The notes under the pieces are model-generated. The model saw only the letters and a program-made list of their open reading frames with translations, was not told the origin of the DNA and did no database searches. Shown in pieces: positions 1 to 9,627 of a DNA stretch of 64,000 nucleotides (positions are counted from its first letter, which is position 1; each line of letters opens with the position of its first letter). Origin of the DNA: Prosapia bicincta. Its lineage: Eukaryota; Arthropoda; Insecta; Hemiptera; Cercopidae. The translations under genes were made by a program, and so were the position numbers. The DNA lies in contig JBAIZL010000002.1 of the NCBI GenBank assembly GCA_036971475.1, positions 351,265,582 to 351,329,581 on the forward strand. The letters are read 5' to 3'.

Positions 1-11
1 TAATTTCTTAT

Positions 12-413
12 ATGTCGGAGGTAATATCAATTTCTTCAGACCATGCAGGTTATAAGCTAAAATCAGAAATAAAACGTTACTTGGAAGCTTTGGGTTATAA
101 AGTAATAGACCAAGGTTGTACTGCTAAGCAGAAGTGCGTAGACTATCCAGACTATGCTGTTAAAGTTGTAGAAGATATAACAAACAATAAAGCAAATTAT
201 GGGATATTAATTTGCGGTACAGGTTTGGGTATGAGTACCGTAGCGAATCGCTTTGAAGGAATCTACGCTGCTTTGTGTAATAGTGTTGAAATCACAAAAC
301 TAGCTCACGAGCATGACGATGCAAATATACTGTGTCTTGGTACAGGGTTTACTACCAGTGGATTGGCAAAATACATAGTCAAGCAATTCCTCAAAACAGA
401 ATTTTCAAAATAA
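12..413 (+). CDS. rpiB: Ribose-5-phosphate isomerase B, slightly C-terminally shortened
   Basis: RpiB interconverts ribose 5-phosphate and ribulose 5-phosphate in the cytosolic pentose phosphate pathway. Visible family signatures are SSDHAG near the N-terminus, DYPDYA, the CGTGLGMS loop and NRFEGIYAALC. The ATG at 12 gives the expected N-terminus. The 133-aa frame stops at 411-413, but the same frame continues after the stop with a short basic tail (SRHKKRLDKLNN), so roughly 12 residues were probably lost to a small mutation. It is one of the least damaged bacterial genes here, which may reflect its short length. Codon and base composition match Wolbachia. Function in the present location is doubtful because no neighbouring operon is intact. 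Confidence 0.88.
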   Translation: MSEVISISSDHAGYKLKSEIKRYLEALGYKVIDQGCTAKQKCVDYPDYAVKVVEDITNNKANYGILICGTGLGMSTVANRFEGIYAALCNSVEITKLAHEHDDANILCLGTGFTTSGLAKYIVKQFLKTEFSK

Positions 414-486
414 AGCAGACATAAAAAACGCCTTGATAAACTCAACAATATAACCTCTTCTAGTAAGAAAAAAAACACGAACTTAT

Positions 487-1179
487 AATGAAAATGAGGT
501 GTCAAAGTTTGCTAAAATGGCGGGCAAATGATAGGATGAGAATGGTATATTCAAGCCATTGCATATGATGAATTCTGTGAGAGTGTCTTACATTATCGAG
601 CAGATAAAATAGTTTAAAAAATGTGATTTAAGTGAAATATCACTTCTTGATGTTGGGTGCGGTGGTGGTATTTTGTCAGAGTCAATGGCACGCGCTGGCA
701 TTAGCGTTGTGGGAATGGATGTATGTGAGGAAAACATAAAAGTACCACAATCACATGCGAAGAAAATAAGGTTAAATATAAAATACATACACACCAGCAT
801 TGACGAACTAAACGATGCATAAAATACGATGTGGTTCTGCTTATGGAAGTAGTTGAGCATGTGGATAATTTAGAGCATTTCATGGAAAAAGCAGTGGAAT
901 TGTTAAAGCCGATTAATCTTTATATCCACAATAAATAGAACTATAAAGTCATTCTGTCTTACAATAATTGGTGTGGAATATATATTAAACTGGCTGCCGA
1001 AAGGCACACATAACTGGAATAAATTTCTCAAGCCATCAGAAATTGCAAATCACCCAAGGGAAAATAATGTTACGCTACAAAACATGGCTGGTATGGAGTA
1101 TAACGTAATAAACAATGAGTGGAATTTAACTAAAGGTTTGGATGTTAATTATATACTTTGTGGATTGATGAGCAGTTAG
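487..1179 (+). pseudogene. ubiG: Ubiquinone biosynthesis O-methyltransferase, broken
   Basis: Remnant of the SAM-dependent methyltransferase that performs both O-methylations of ubiquinone synthesis. In one frame after 487 the sequence reads NENEVSKFAKMAGK, then two adjacent stops at 529-534 (TGA TAG) where the family has Trp-Trp. The SAM-binding motif LLDVGCGGGILSE follows near 641-680, then MEVVEHVDNLEHF. The C-terminal part (YILNWLPKGTHNWNKFLKPSEI) lies in another frame from 973. Several frameshifts and stops rule out function. The two adjacent stops are each explained by a G-to-A change in a TGG codon. Confidence 0.85.
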
Positions 1180-1232
1180 TCTATTGATTTTCACCACTAG
1201 TGCAGATACGATAAAGCTTTAAGTACTTAATA

Positions 1233-2780
1233 ATGGAGCGATTCGAGAACTTTTACATCAACACACCAATATACTACGTAAACGATAAACCACACAACGG
1301 TCATGCATATACTTCTCTCATCTGTGATGTTACAGCAAGGTTCATGAAACTTGCTGGGAAAAATGTCAAATTCACTACCGGTACAGATGAGCACGGGCAA
1401 AAAATCGAGAAAGCAGCTAAAGCAAAGGGAATGCAGCCGAAAGAATTTACAGATGAAGTTAGCGTTTCATTTAGGAAATTAGCTAAGTTCATAAATTTTC
1501 AATATGACGATTGTATTCGCACTACGGAAGAACGTCACGAGAAAGCAGTTGTAGCTTTGGGGAATAGGCTTGAAGAAAGAGGACAAATATATCTGGAATC
1601 CTATTCGGGTTGGTATTCAGTCCGCGATGAAGCATTTTATCAGGAATCTGAGCTGATCGATGGCAAGGCACCAACGGGTGCTGAAGTTCAGTGGATAAAA
1701 GAAGAGAGCTACTTTTTTCGTTTGTCGGGTTGGCAAAATACATTACTGGAGGTTTATGAAAATCAACCAGATTTTATCTTTCCCGAGAGCAGAAAGAATG
1801 AAGTGGTATCTTTCGTAAAATCAAGACTCACTGACTTCTCAATCTCTCGCACTAGTTTTAACTGGGGGATAAAAGTGCCAGGCAATGACAAACACGTAAT
1901 CTACGTCTGGATTGATGCACCCACTAATTACCTCACGTCAGTAGTCTTTCCTAATACGGAAAGCGAAGAATAGAAGAGGTTTTAGGTAGAACCAGAAATG
2001 CAGATTCCAACGTCACGCACTGGAATAACGTCAAACTCAGTTGGTAATTCCTTCAATGTTCACGTAATCGGTAAGGATATATTGCGCTTTCACGCTGTAT
2101 ATTGGCCTCCAATTCTCCTTGCAGCAGATTTGTCACTGTCAAAACAAATTGCGGTTCATGGTTGGTGGCTCAACGAGGGAGAAAAAATATCCTCTCTTGG
2201 TAAAAGTCTCTTGGTAACGTCATAGATCCAATGGTCTTGGCTGGGGAGTTTGGCTTCGACCAATTGCGCTATTTTCTTCTTCGGGAAGCAAGCTTTGGTG
2301 AAGATGGCAATTTCAGAAAGGAAAACATGATCAGCCGAATAAACTCAGAACTGGCAAACAATATATGCAATTTAGCGCAAAGAACAATTTCATTTTTACA
2401 TAAGCAATGCTCGGGAATTGTGCCAAGGATCGACCGAAATTTACTCAAGGATGATGATAGTTTGCCAGATTGCAAAGCTATACTTGATCAAGTGATGAAC
2501 CATCTATCAAAGTATGAGTTTAACCAGATTATACTTTTAATTATCAGCATCTCCTCTGAACCAATGCTTATATAGACAAAAGTGCATACAAGTGCATATA
2601 CAATATATAAGAATAATTGGCATTTTATTACAGACAATTGTCCCAAGGTCAGCGGAGATGATACTGAATCAAATGCAAACTCGGAAAGAACAACGAGATT
2701 TAAAATCTCTGTGCAAAATGTGCGTAAGTTCAGGCAAAATACTGCCTAAATCCACGCCGATTTTTTTGAGGGTTGAGTAG
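1233..2780 (+). pseudogene. metG: Methionyl-tRNA synthetase, broken into four frames
   Basis: Class I aminoacyl-tRNA synthetase that charges tRNA-Met. The first 246 codons are open from the ATG at 1233, with NTPIYYVNDKPH and TTGTDEHGQK. The HIGH-type signature reads HNGH instead of the usual HIGH. After 1973 the gene continues in other frames: 1998-2225 ([14 protein letters not shown], then a scrambled KMSKS region), 2231-2575 (FGFDQLRYFLLREASFGEDG) and 2592-2780 (the end, LPKSTPIF). The KMSKS loop is destroyed by a small insertion near 2190-2215. A palindromic repeat fragment sits at about 2000-2032. Identity as MetG is secure; it cannot make a working enzyme. Confidence 0.92.
2000..2032. 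repeat. Wolbachia palindromic element fragment inside metG
   Basis: The stretch carries ATTCCA and TGGAAT arms around GTCACGC, the same core as the palindromic repeats elsewhere in the window. Its translation ([10 protein letters not shown]) closely matches that of the copy inside carB at about 42,600 (IPVSRTGMTS). It lies where the MetG frame is disturbed, so it may be an old in-gene insertion. Confidence 0.5.
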
Positions 2781-2812
2781 AGAGCATATTATATGCTCTC
2801 TATTGTTTCGTT

Positions 2813-3543
2813 TTAAAGTACCGGACTAGCTATACCAGTATTAGCAACAAACGATTGGGTTACGTTAACATCATCAAACGATGCCGACACAGGAATGGTA
2901 GCATAATTATAACAAACGTAAGGCAAACAACTCGCAGCTAAATAAGGCATAACTTTTGTTGCTTGACCAGCAAGCCTATTAAATGCGTTCACTGCTTGAT
3001 TAAAATAATCATTAACTTTAGCTTCTTCCTCGACCGGCTGACGTTTTACGCTAGAAATCTTAGCACCTTTTTTAGAACTTTCATCAAACAGGTTCCTAAG
3101 AGCTTCAGAATCCAAAACTTCTTCTTTTTGCTCTCCCTCTCTAAAGAGATTCCTTAAATCTGCACAATCTAAAATTTCTCCTTGTTTTCCTTTCTATGCT
3201 GATGCTTCAGCATATCGTCTTCACTAAGATTTTCAATAGTTTTATTCTTAGCCTCTGTTACTTCCTTTGCTCTAGTTAGCTGATTATTCAACTTAGAAAT
3301 CTCACTACCTTTCTCAGAAATCGTGTTGTTCTTGTTAATTGCCACAGGTAAAAGTGCAATAGCTACAGCAGAAAATATAGCGCCAACAACGATAAATGGA
3401 AGGCCAAGACTTAAAACTGCAACTGGAGCTAAGAAACCAACATAAGGAGCTACAGCAAATATTCCTGATGTCAATAAAGTTCCAATAGCCAGAGCACCAC
3501 TCACAAGATAAGGTGCGTTAGTTTTATTAAATATATTTTTCAT
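2813..3543 (-). pseudogene. Wolbachia hypothetical membrane protein, one frameshift
   Basis: Not a recognised family. Reading leftward from the ATG at 3543 (SD-like GTGAGG just upstream), the protein starts MKNIFNKTNAPYLVSG. It has two long hydrophobic segments at about residues 10-35 and 40-70, then a charged, coiled-coil-prone region. The frame ends near 3169. A second frame resumes at once and runs to 2813, ending VANTGIASPVL. Around the break the second frame contains two copies of an LRNLF-type motif (ILDCADLRNLF and VLDSEALRNLF), which shows the two parts belong together. A single frameshift near 3170-3185 explains the split. Probably an inner-membrane or secreted endosymbiont-specific protein. 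Confidence 0.6.
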
Positions 3544-3664
3544 TATACACCTCACTAGAAATAATTTATTATTAAAATTGCAGCACAGGTGAAGAGATAT
3601 GTCAAGTTTATTAATAAATTAGTAAACTATAGCAAGGATAGGTATTGATAAATATTGCTGAAGA

Positions 3665-5114
3665 CTATGAACTGTGCCTCTCCGTGTAATCTTTAAATGC
3701 ACCTATGCTAGAGTCAAAATATAGCTTCACACTGCTAATGGGCCCATTTCTTTGTTTTGCAATAATGAGTTCTGCAATGTTTCTAATTTTCTCCATTTTT
3801 TCTTGTCATTCTCGATGTTTGTTACTCCCTTCATTTGGCTGTTTTCTTAGTTCATAATATTCTTCTCTATAGAGGAACATTACTGTATCTGCATCTTGCT
3901 CTATGCTTCCTGAATCACGTAAATCAGCAAGTTGTGGTTTTGTGTCATCTCTATGCTCAACAGAACGGGAGAGCTGCGATAGTGCAACAATGGGAATATT
4001 TAGCTCATTTGCAATTGCTTTCAAATTCTGCGTCACTTCCGAAATTTCCTGTATTCTATTTTCATTACTTCTTTTTTTTGTTCCTCTGATTAGCTGCAGA
4101 TAATCATTAAACACCACTTCTACATTATATAATTGATACAACAAACGTATTCTGGTACGAAGGGCGCTAATTGATAGCGCAGGAGTGTCGTCTATGATAA
4201 AAAGCAATTTAGATAATTCTGCACTAGCATTAATAAATTTGTGCAATTCAAAATCACTAATTCTTCCAGTAAGTGTCTTATAATAGCTAATTCCTGAATC
4301 TATAGTAATCAATCTTGCAGTTAATTGTTCTGCTGACATTTCAAGTGAAAAAAACGCCACACAGTGTTGTTTGTCTGCTCTTTTTTATAAAATCTTGCAA
4401 GCATAAAGTGCGATATTCAGTGCCAGTGCTGTTATACCCATGGAAGGCCTTGCAGCTAGAATTAATAGATCAGAATTCTGTAAACCCCCAAGAAGTTGAT
4501 TTAGATCCTGAAGTCCAGTTGTAATTCCCAACGCCTCTGGGTTATTTTTCAGCGTGCTGATCTTCTCAACCACATCTTTAACTGAACTTGCAAGCTTTAT
4601 CTGTCTTCTCACCCTGCTTTTTTACTGCTAAATTGAACAATTTCGTCATTGCTTGTTCAATTTGTACCTGGGCAGGGTTTTCGATGTCATAGTTGTAACT
4701 ATCGTCAACTATTTCTTGGCCGAGCTTGATTAAACACCTTCTCAAATAAGTGTCACGGATTATTCTAGTCAAATTATAGATATCAAGTGCAATACTCGCC
4801 TTGGGTGTGAGCTTTGCAAGGTATTCAACTCCACCGCACTTAGTAAAAGCTTCATCGTTCTCAAAAAACATTTTGAGACTCAACTCATTGGCATCTATGC
4901 CGTGTTTTCTGGTTTTGGATATCTGCGTAAAAATACTTTGATGCAGTGGATCATAGAAATTATCAGATATGATTATATCTTCAACTGCGTTGCAAATTCT
5001 ATTATCACGGATCATTGTGCCAATGAGCATTGGCTCCGCTTCTAAATTATGCGGTAATTTACATATTTCTTTTGCTACGCTTCTTGAATCGGTGAGATCA
5101 GTCAGTTCATTCAT
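3665..5114 (-). pseudogene. dnaB: Replicative DNA helicase DnaB, broken
   Basis: DnaB is the hexameric helicase of the bacterial replication fork. The N-terminal domain (5114-4578: LPHNLEAEPMLIGTMIRDN) is followed by a frameshift to 4612-4385 ([19 protein letters not shown]) and another to 4360-3806 (MAFFSLEMSAEQL, YLQLI, QLSRSVEHRDDTKPQLADLRDSGSIEQDAD). An in-frame TGA at 3806-3808 precedes the C-terminal tail, which ends at 3665. The Walker A motif reads PSMGIT, so the essential lysine is replaced by isoleucine. The family assignment is certain and the gene is inactive. Confidence 0.92.
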
Positions 5115-5216
5115 TTTAAGTTTTTAGAGTAACTATCGATTATTGTAGAATATTTAGTTCTCACTTGAAAGATAAAACATTTGACTTATTTTGTGTTGCC
5201 TATACCATTTGAACAA

Positions 5217-5299
5217 GCTCCTGTGGTGAAATGATAGACACGGCAGACTCAAAATCTGTTGCTTGCAAAAGCATGCTGGTTCAAGTCCGGCCAGGGGCA
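5217..5299 (+). tRNA. tRNA-Leu (anticodon CAA)
   Basis: The sequence folds as a class II tRNA. The acceptor stem GCTCCTG pairs with CAGGGGC (one T-G wobble) with discriminator A at 5299. The anticodon stem CAGA/TCTG encloses the loop CTCAAAA, giving anticodon CAA (Leu, codon TTG). A long variable arm (TGCTTGC...GCA) and a T-arm with TTCAAGT are present. It looks structurally sound and of bacterial type, without an encoded CCA. It may still be silent in a nuclear setting. Confidence 0.9.
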
Positions 5300-5383
5300 C
5301 TCAAATATTGGAAAGTGCATTATGTACACACATTTTTCAACCGCTTACTTTCTATTCTTTCTTCTATAAACGCCGTTCAAAAG

Positions 5384-5904
5384 GTGAAAAAGGATGAGAA
5401 TGGAATATATTATGTAACGGGACTTAGGCGCTATATCTCGGTATATATAGGTTTGCTTGATTTAATTATTATCGTTTTGTTCTTATAGTTCTGCAGCCTG
5501 GCCGCAAATCAGCTCTTTGTAAACTCAGAGGACAGCAAAATATTAAGCCAAGTTGCTGTAAAATATCAAATGCAAGTACCACTATCTGCAGAAGAAAAGA
5601 CAGTGCAAAGTAGACTCATTAAATTATGGATCTTAAATCAAATAGTCCAATTCATTATGCTCTTTAGCTATGTTGCGTATATGTGGATAAAGTTCGCTGC
5701 TACACCGGGAAAACAGTTACTTGGACTCAGAGTTCTAGATGCACAAAATTTTGGAAAAATGACCCCAAGACAAGCAATCAAGAGATTGCACCGTTATTCC
5801 TGGGTTTTATATGGTCAAACTTTAACAAACGCTGCCAAACTTGGCACGACAAGATTGCAGATACAGTGGTTGTTATCAATAAAAGCCTTCAAAGGCGGGA
5901 CTAA
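5384..5904 (+). pseudogene. RDD-family membrane protein, broken
   Basis: The region encodes an RDD-type transmembrane protein. An N-terminal part reads LRRYISVYIGLLDLIIIVLFL and meets a stop at 5486-5488. The main hydrophobic part follows (WILNQIVQFIMLFSYVAYMW) and then the conserved TPGKQLLGLRVLDAQNFGKM. A frameshift near 5800 moves the C-terminus into another frame that ends WHDKIADTVVVINKS, a typical RDD ending. Family members are small inner-membrane proteins of uncertain transport role. The start is chosen at a GTG at 5384; the true start is unclear. Confidence 0.75.
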
Positions 5905-6385
5905 AAATTACTTGACAACCCCCACACACCCCGCTATCATAACATTGAAGCTAAGTGTTTATCTTCGGTCTGTACAGATTAAACGACAAAAAAACTTAAT
6001 ATATCTGGCGTATCATGTTTATTTTTTGCATTATGTGCACCTCATGTTTTTTACATTGTTGCCTACATTCTCAGCTAGTGCAGTAAAACGCGCCTGCTGA
6101 GAGCTAAAAAAACATAAAAAAACGCTGATATGATAGGATAGATAGTGAATAACTAGCTAACGGGGTTTCTTTGCCTTTTTTCTGTACTAGTAAATTTCTT
6201 AACGTTTAAATTTAGACTAATTGCAGCTCAAAAGCAACTGAGTCGAGGTTATGAGACGTTTAGAATAAAAGAACGCCATGTTTGAACGTTAAATATAAAT
6301 AATTAGCCACCAACGGGGATTCTCTTGGAATTTTATTAAGTTGGTGAGCATAAAAGTTATGTAAAATACGACCTTCTTATGGAAA
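5905..6385. repeat. Dispersed Wolbachia intergenic repeat, copy A
   Basis: No gene is visible. The stretch shares blocks with two other regions of the window. A block near its start is the reverse complement of one at 33,553-33,575 and near 40,390 (GTTGTCAAGTAGTT-type). The block at about 6145-6175 (ATAGTGAATAACTAGCTAACG) is the reverse complement of one at about 40,150-40,175, and the TTTCTTTGCCTTTTTT stretch recurs near 33,315 and 40,135. Small inverted repeats are scattered through it. Confidence 0.6.
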
Positions 6386-6676
6386 GGCTGGATCCCAGTG
6401 TCAAGCACTGGGATGACAAAGAGAGGAGCACTGGGATGACAAATAGGGAAGGTCTGCGATGACGTCATTGGGTTACTTGGATTTCTGTCATTCCAGCGCG
6501 TGACGCTTTATGATGGTGTCATCCAAGTGCCCAGACACTGGGATCCAGAAATTTTGGTAAATGTAAAATTTTATGTTAAAATGGAATGTTTTTGATGATT
6601 ATGGAAAGCCATTGTCAAGCACTGGGATGACGAGACAGGGGCTACTTGGATGACAAATAGGGGAGCGCTGAGATGC
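6386..6676. repeat. Cluster of Wolbachia palindromic elements
   Basis: Several imperfect palindromes built on GGATCCCAGTGTCAAGCACTG-like cores followed by GGATGACA. One lies at 6388-6420 and others at about 6425-6450, 6495-6555 and 6595-6665. The sequence CCAGAAATTTTGGTAAATG...ATTATGGAAAG between palindromes recurs in reverse orientation at about 33,120-33,185 and 39,840-39,910. This is the dispersed repeat class known from Wolbachia genomes. Confidence 0.8.
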
Positions 6677-7370
6677 TTATGAACAATTACAAAAGAGCTG
6701 TGTGTAGCTAACATTCTGCACATCCATAGAAAACAAACCTTCTTTTTCGTCTTGAACTCTAATAATAGTACGAGTATTAAGGGGTAAAGCGTCATTGGTA
6801 TAACCATGGCCTATTCCTTGAACTGTAAACACAGGGAAGTTGACACCCTTTACAAATCTCTCTTTTACAACTTCAACGAGATCATCGTTGCCGGAGTTAG
6901 TAAAATTACTGCTTGCACTTCATCAAAAACGAAGGCTTGGTTTAGGTGATCTAAATTGCGCTCCATTGCATATGGATAGACTCTTATGTCTTCTAAAAAT
7001 AAAATTTTGCCTTTTGCGTTTAATTGCCAACCAGTCCCTATACTATTTCAACCAAAGTCATATTACCACCAACGGTTTTAGATTCTAATCTGCCATTTTT
7101 TAGTTTAATGCCATTATTGATTATTTTTAAGTTGTCAAATCTAGTAGAATCCAATTTGCTTAGAATTAACTCTGTCAATTTTTTGACTGAACCTCCAGAA
7201 ACGGAGTTATTTACAATCATTTCCAACATGGTACCGTGAAGAGTTTGCCAATCATATTTAGCTTGTAGATAAATGTGCAGGGCAGTTATATCGCTATAGC
7301 CTACAAGGATTTTTTTTTTATTTTGAGCAATTCTTTTTTTTATCATTAGGCAATTTCTCTAGGTAAATAA
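6677..7370 (-). pseudogene. ldcA: Muramoyltetrapeptide LD-carboxypeptidase, N-terminally truncated and frameshifted
   Basis: Remnant of LdcA, which trims the terminal D-Ala from peptidoglycan stem peptides in cell-wall recycling. The best part is 7346-7038 (KKILVGYSDITALHIYLQAKYDWQ, then TLHGTM). A frameshift near 7040 is followed by GTGWQLNAKGKILFLEDI, and a second lets the end read VQGIGHGYTNDALPLNT to a stop at 6677. The N-terminal third, including the nucleophile serine region, is missing. It abuts the truncated C-terminus of lipB, which suggests a deletion joined two neighbouring genes. Confidence 0.82.
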
Positions 7371-7796
7371 TTACCTAAAGCGAATACCGAAAGCTGCTAT
7401 TTTTTCTTCTACTGCGTTATTGTTTACCCAAATACCTATTCTATCTTCTTTGAATTCTCCGAGTATATTAAAATGCCTTAGAACGTTTATTATCCAGTCA
7501 CTGAGGTCTTTAATATATAGTTTTATATCGCATTTATTTCTTTTTTTAAGGTTCAGCATTAAATATATAATGCCCTGCCCCGGCCCATGGTATGTGCATT
7601 TACCACCCCTGCCTGTTTTATATACAGGAAACAATTTTTCAACGACTTCATCATCTGTTGCACTGATCCCTGCTGTATACAGTGGAGGGTGCTGGAGTAG
7701 CCTTACTAAAATGTAAATTTTTTGAATTTTTGCTTCCATGAATTTTACAGCATAGTTATTATCAACAAACTGATTAGATATTAGCCATTCTGTCAT
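7371..7796 (-). pseudogene. lipB: Octanoyltransferase LipB, C-terminally truncated
   Basis: LipB transfers octanoate from acyl carrier protein to lipoyl-dependent enzymes. The ORF starts at the ATG at 7796 and contains the family hallmark RGGKCTYHGPGQG and the lysine-containing EEKIAAFGIR. It stops right after that point at 141 aa, whereas the family is usually about 200 aa. The conserved downstream cysteine region is absent. The truncation point touches the ldcA remnant, consistent with a deletion scar at about 7345-7375. Confidence 0.88.
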
Positions 7797-7915
7797 GTTC
7801 TGTTTCTTTAAGTCTATCGGTATTATTCCAGCGTTGAATGCATCATTCCTTATTCCTGTTGTATGCTCCTTAGCAAATATAGTACATATTTGTCAACATA
7901 GGGTAACTTTTTTTA

Positions 7916-7944
7916 TTGAAAAATTCGGAAAAATGTTGTATAAT
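7916..7944 (+). promoter_or_regulatory. Sigma-70 type promoter upstream of the RelB-like gene
   Basis: TTGAAA at 7916-7921 and a perfect TATAAT at 7939-7944 are separated by 17 bases, the optimal bacterial spacing. The box lies about 47 bases before the ATG at 7991. It is a bacterial promoter relic. Confidence 0.65.
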
Positions 7945-7990
7945 TATTAGTAGATTTTAGGTAAAATATATTGCAAACTCAAAATTTAGC

Positions 7991-8203
7991 ATGACTTTCA
8001 ACAATGAAATTTCAGAGTGTCTTGCTGGACTGGCTAAAGTAAGAAATAAGACCATTAAAGAACTAGCAAAGAAGCTAATGCAAGAAGCAATTGAAAATGA
8101 GGAAGATAAAATACTGATTGAACGTGCTGCTAAACGTAATGTTTCAGGTGTAAAGAAAATTAGAAGTGAGGATGTGGACTGGAATACAATATTGTCTTCA
8201 TAG
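7991..8203 (+). CDS. RelB/ParD-like antitoxin
   Basis: A 70-aa charged, mostly helical protein (starting MTFNNEISECLAGLAKVRN) that matches the small antitoxins common around Wolbachia phage regions. It overlaps the following toxin-like frame, the usual arrangement for translational coupling in such modules. The start is supported by a good bacterial promoter at 7916-7944. The N-terminal half would bind DNA and the C-terminal half the toxin, by analogy with the family. The reading frame is intact although its partner is not. Confidence 0.65.
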   Translation: MTFNNEISECLAGLAKVRNKTIKELAKKLMQEAIENEEDKILIERAAKRNVSGVKKIRSEDVDWNTILSS

Positions 8204-8438
8204 AAAGCGTTCTTGAGAAAGACCTTCCAGCTCTTCCGAAAACAATAAGATTAAGGATCATAAATGCGATAAACGCCTTACAGCTGATTCCATTAACTTT
8301 GGTGAGCTATTATATTACAGATTTAAAGGACAAAGAAGATTAAGGGTAGGTGATTATCGCGTTATCTATTCCGAAAATATTATAAAACATGAAGTGGTTA
8401 TCACAGAGATAGGACACAGAAAAGACATTCACGAGTAA
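8179..8438 (+). pseudogene. RelE/ParE-type toxin, frameshifted
   Basis: Remnant of a small RelE/ParE-superfamily toxin. The frame overlapping the end of the antitoxin gives VFIESVLEKDLPALPKTIR. Near 8275 the frame shifts, and the second part contains LLYYRFKGQRRLRVGDYRV and ends ITEIGHRKDIHE at the stop 8436-8438. The R-L-R-V-G-D-Y-R-V core and GHRxDIHE ending are characteristic of the family. No ATG is visible in the starting frame. The break makes it non-functional. Confidence 0.72.
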
Positions 8439-8531
8439 TATAAATCTCCTCTCTCTACTTAACTACCGCGTAGACATTGCTTTATGTATGACACCAATTC
8501 TACCACAATTTCAATTTTTTAGGAGGCAAAT

Positions 8532-8698
8532 ATGAATCTCAATATTTTTCAAAGAAGGAAAACAAATAAATATTCTGCTCTGCAGCTCACAGTGGAGCCG
8601 AGTTGGAGTGAGAGTAATTATGCGAGTTTTGCTGAGGAAGGTTACATCAAAAATGTCATTGCCTTTCGAGCGATCAATATGATTGCAAATGCCGCATC
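8532..8698 (+). pseudogene. Phage WO portal protein, 5' part, cut by the Polinton
   Basis: N-terminal 55 or so codons of a phage WO (HK97-like) portal protein, the ring through which DNA enters the capsid. A strong ribosome-binding site, AGGAGG at 8521-8526, precedes the ATG at 8532. The bacterial frame is sound up to NMIANAAS, where the Polinton begins. Bases 8693-8698 (CGCATC) are the duplicated target site. The frame continues beyond the element at 29,338. The extra 25 or so codons open into the element (to 8783) are transposon sequence. Confidence 0.85.
8693..8698. other. Left target-site duplication of the Polinton (CGCATC)
   Basis: CGCATC directly before the first base of the element is repeated directly after its last base at 29,332-29,337. 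A 6-bp duplication is the known Polinton/Maverick integration footprint. Confidence 0.95.
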
Positions 8699-9415
8699 AG
8701 TAGATGTCAAAACCACAGTTTCAGGCCAAACAGGTGGTTTTGATGAAAAATACGTTACTTTTCCGTTACAAACGGTTACGTGAGGTATGAGGGGTTGGTT
8801 TCAGCGATGATTGGAGGGTGACGTGAATGGTAGGAGGTATGGAATGTGCGCGGTTGTGCGCGGTTGTGCGTAGGTGTAGGTGGCAGGTGTTTTTTTTAGA
8901 AATACGTTAATTTTCCGTTAAAGACCGTTAGGTGAGGTAGTATGGGTTGGTTGGTGATATGCGTGTTCGCTGTTGTGTGATGTAATTAGAAGCATGTTCG
9001 GACATGTTGGGGGATAATGTAAAAACCGTTGTTTACCTAGAGAATGTGTGTATTATATTCTGTACCCAGTTCGTTGCTGACCTATATTTTTACAATAACG
9101 TCGCGTGTGTACGGTTGAAATCCGTTACGAGGTGATGGGATTATTTTCGCTATAAATGTGTCAGTCGCAAAGACTGAACGGTGACTTCTCTGTTTGTTCT
9201 CCAGATCTTTACTGGTTAAAAAATGTAAAAGCATGTTAATTTATTGATATAGGTTCCTCGCGTAAAACGTCATTGGGAACTTGTATAGATGATGACGACG
9301 ACATACTTGTGTTATAGTTGTGGGGATAAGTAGTTGGTTAGTATGTCAAGGTCATAGGAAGATGTTTTTAAAAAAAGTCACAAGCAGAAGTGCTTGCGAC
9401 ATTAATATTAATTTT
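8699..9415 (+). repeat. Left terminal inverted repeat of the Polinton
   Basis: The first 717 bases match the reverse complement of 28,615-29,331 almost perfectly. The repeat contains two related blocks (GTTACTTTTCCGTTACAAACG at about 8754 and GTTAATTTTCCGTTAAAGACCG at about 8907), a GTGTGATGTAATTA box near 8974, the GTCAAGGT motif at 9345-9352 and a hairpin at 9377-9400. A few differences from the right copy (for example A at 9380) show slight divergence. Confidence 0.95.
9377..9400. other. Hairpin at the inner edge of the left TIR
   Basis: GTCACAAGCA and TGCTTGCGAC form a 10-bp stem with one mismatch around GAAG. The right TIR counterpart at 28,630-28,653 is perfect. A GTCAAGGT motif (reverse complement ACCTTGAC) lies 24 bases away on the outer side. 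Confidence 0.75.
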
Positions 9416-9570
9416 GACAGGTATTTGGCCTGAATAAATTGATTTTAAAAACCTACCTCTGTTTCGAGTTATAAACATGTTCGGACCATTGAAAAGTGTT
9501 TTTAAGACTTTAGCTGCGCGCTTGTACGTGCGAGTGCTCACGATTGTGTGACGTAATTAAAAGAGTAGCG

Positions 9571-9578
9571 TATATAAA
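9571..9578 (+). promoter_or_regulatory. TATA box of the RING gene
   Basis: TATATAAA lies 50 bases before the ATG at 9628. A GTGTGACGTAATTA box just upstream (about 9546-9559) matches one inside the TIR at about 8974. Confidence 0.65.
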
Positions 9579-9627
9579 CTGCAATAGCTATCAAAAAAGT
9601 AACATTTGCCGTTCAGATTGACTAGCG

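Noticed and set aside
5231..5488. 85-codon frame starting inside tRNA-Leu
   Set aside because: Its first third is the tRNA; only the last part is real coding sequence of the RDD pseudogene.
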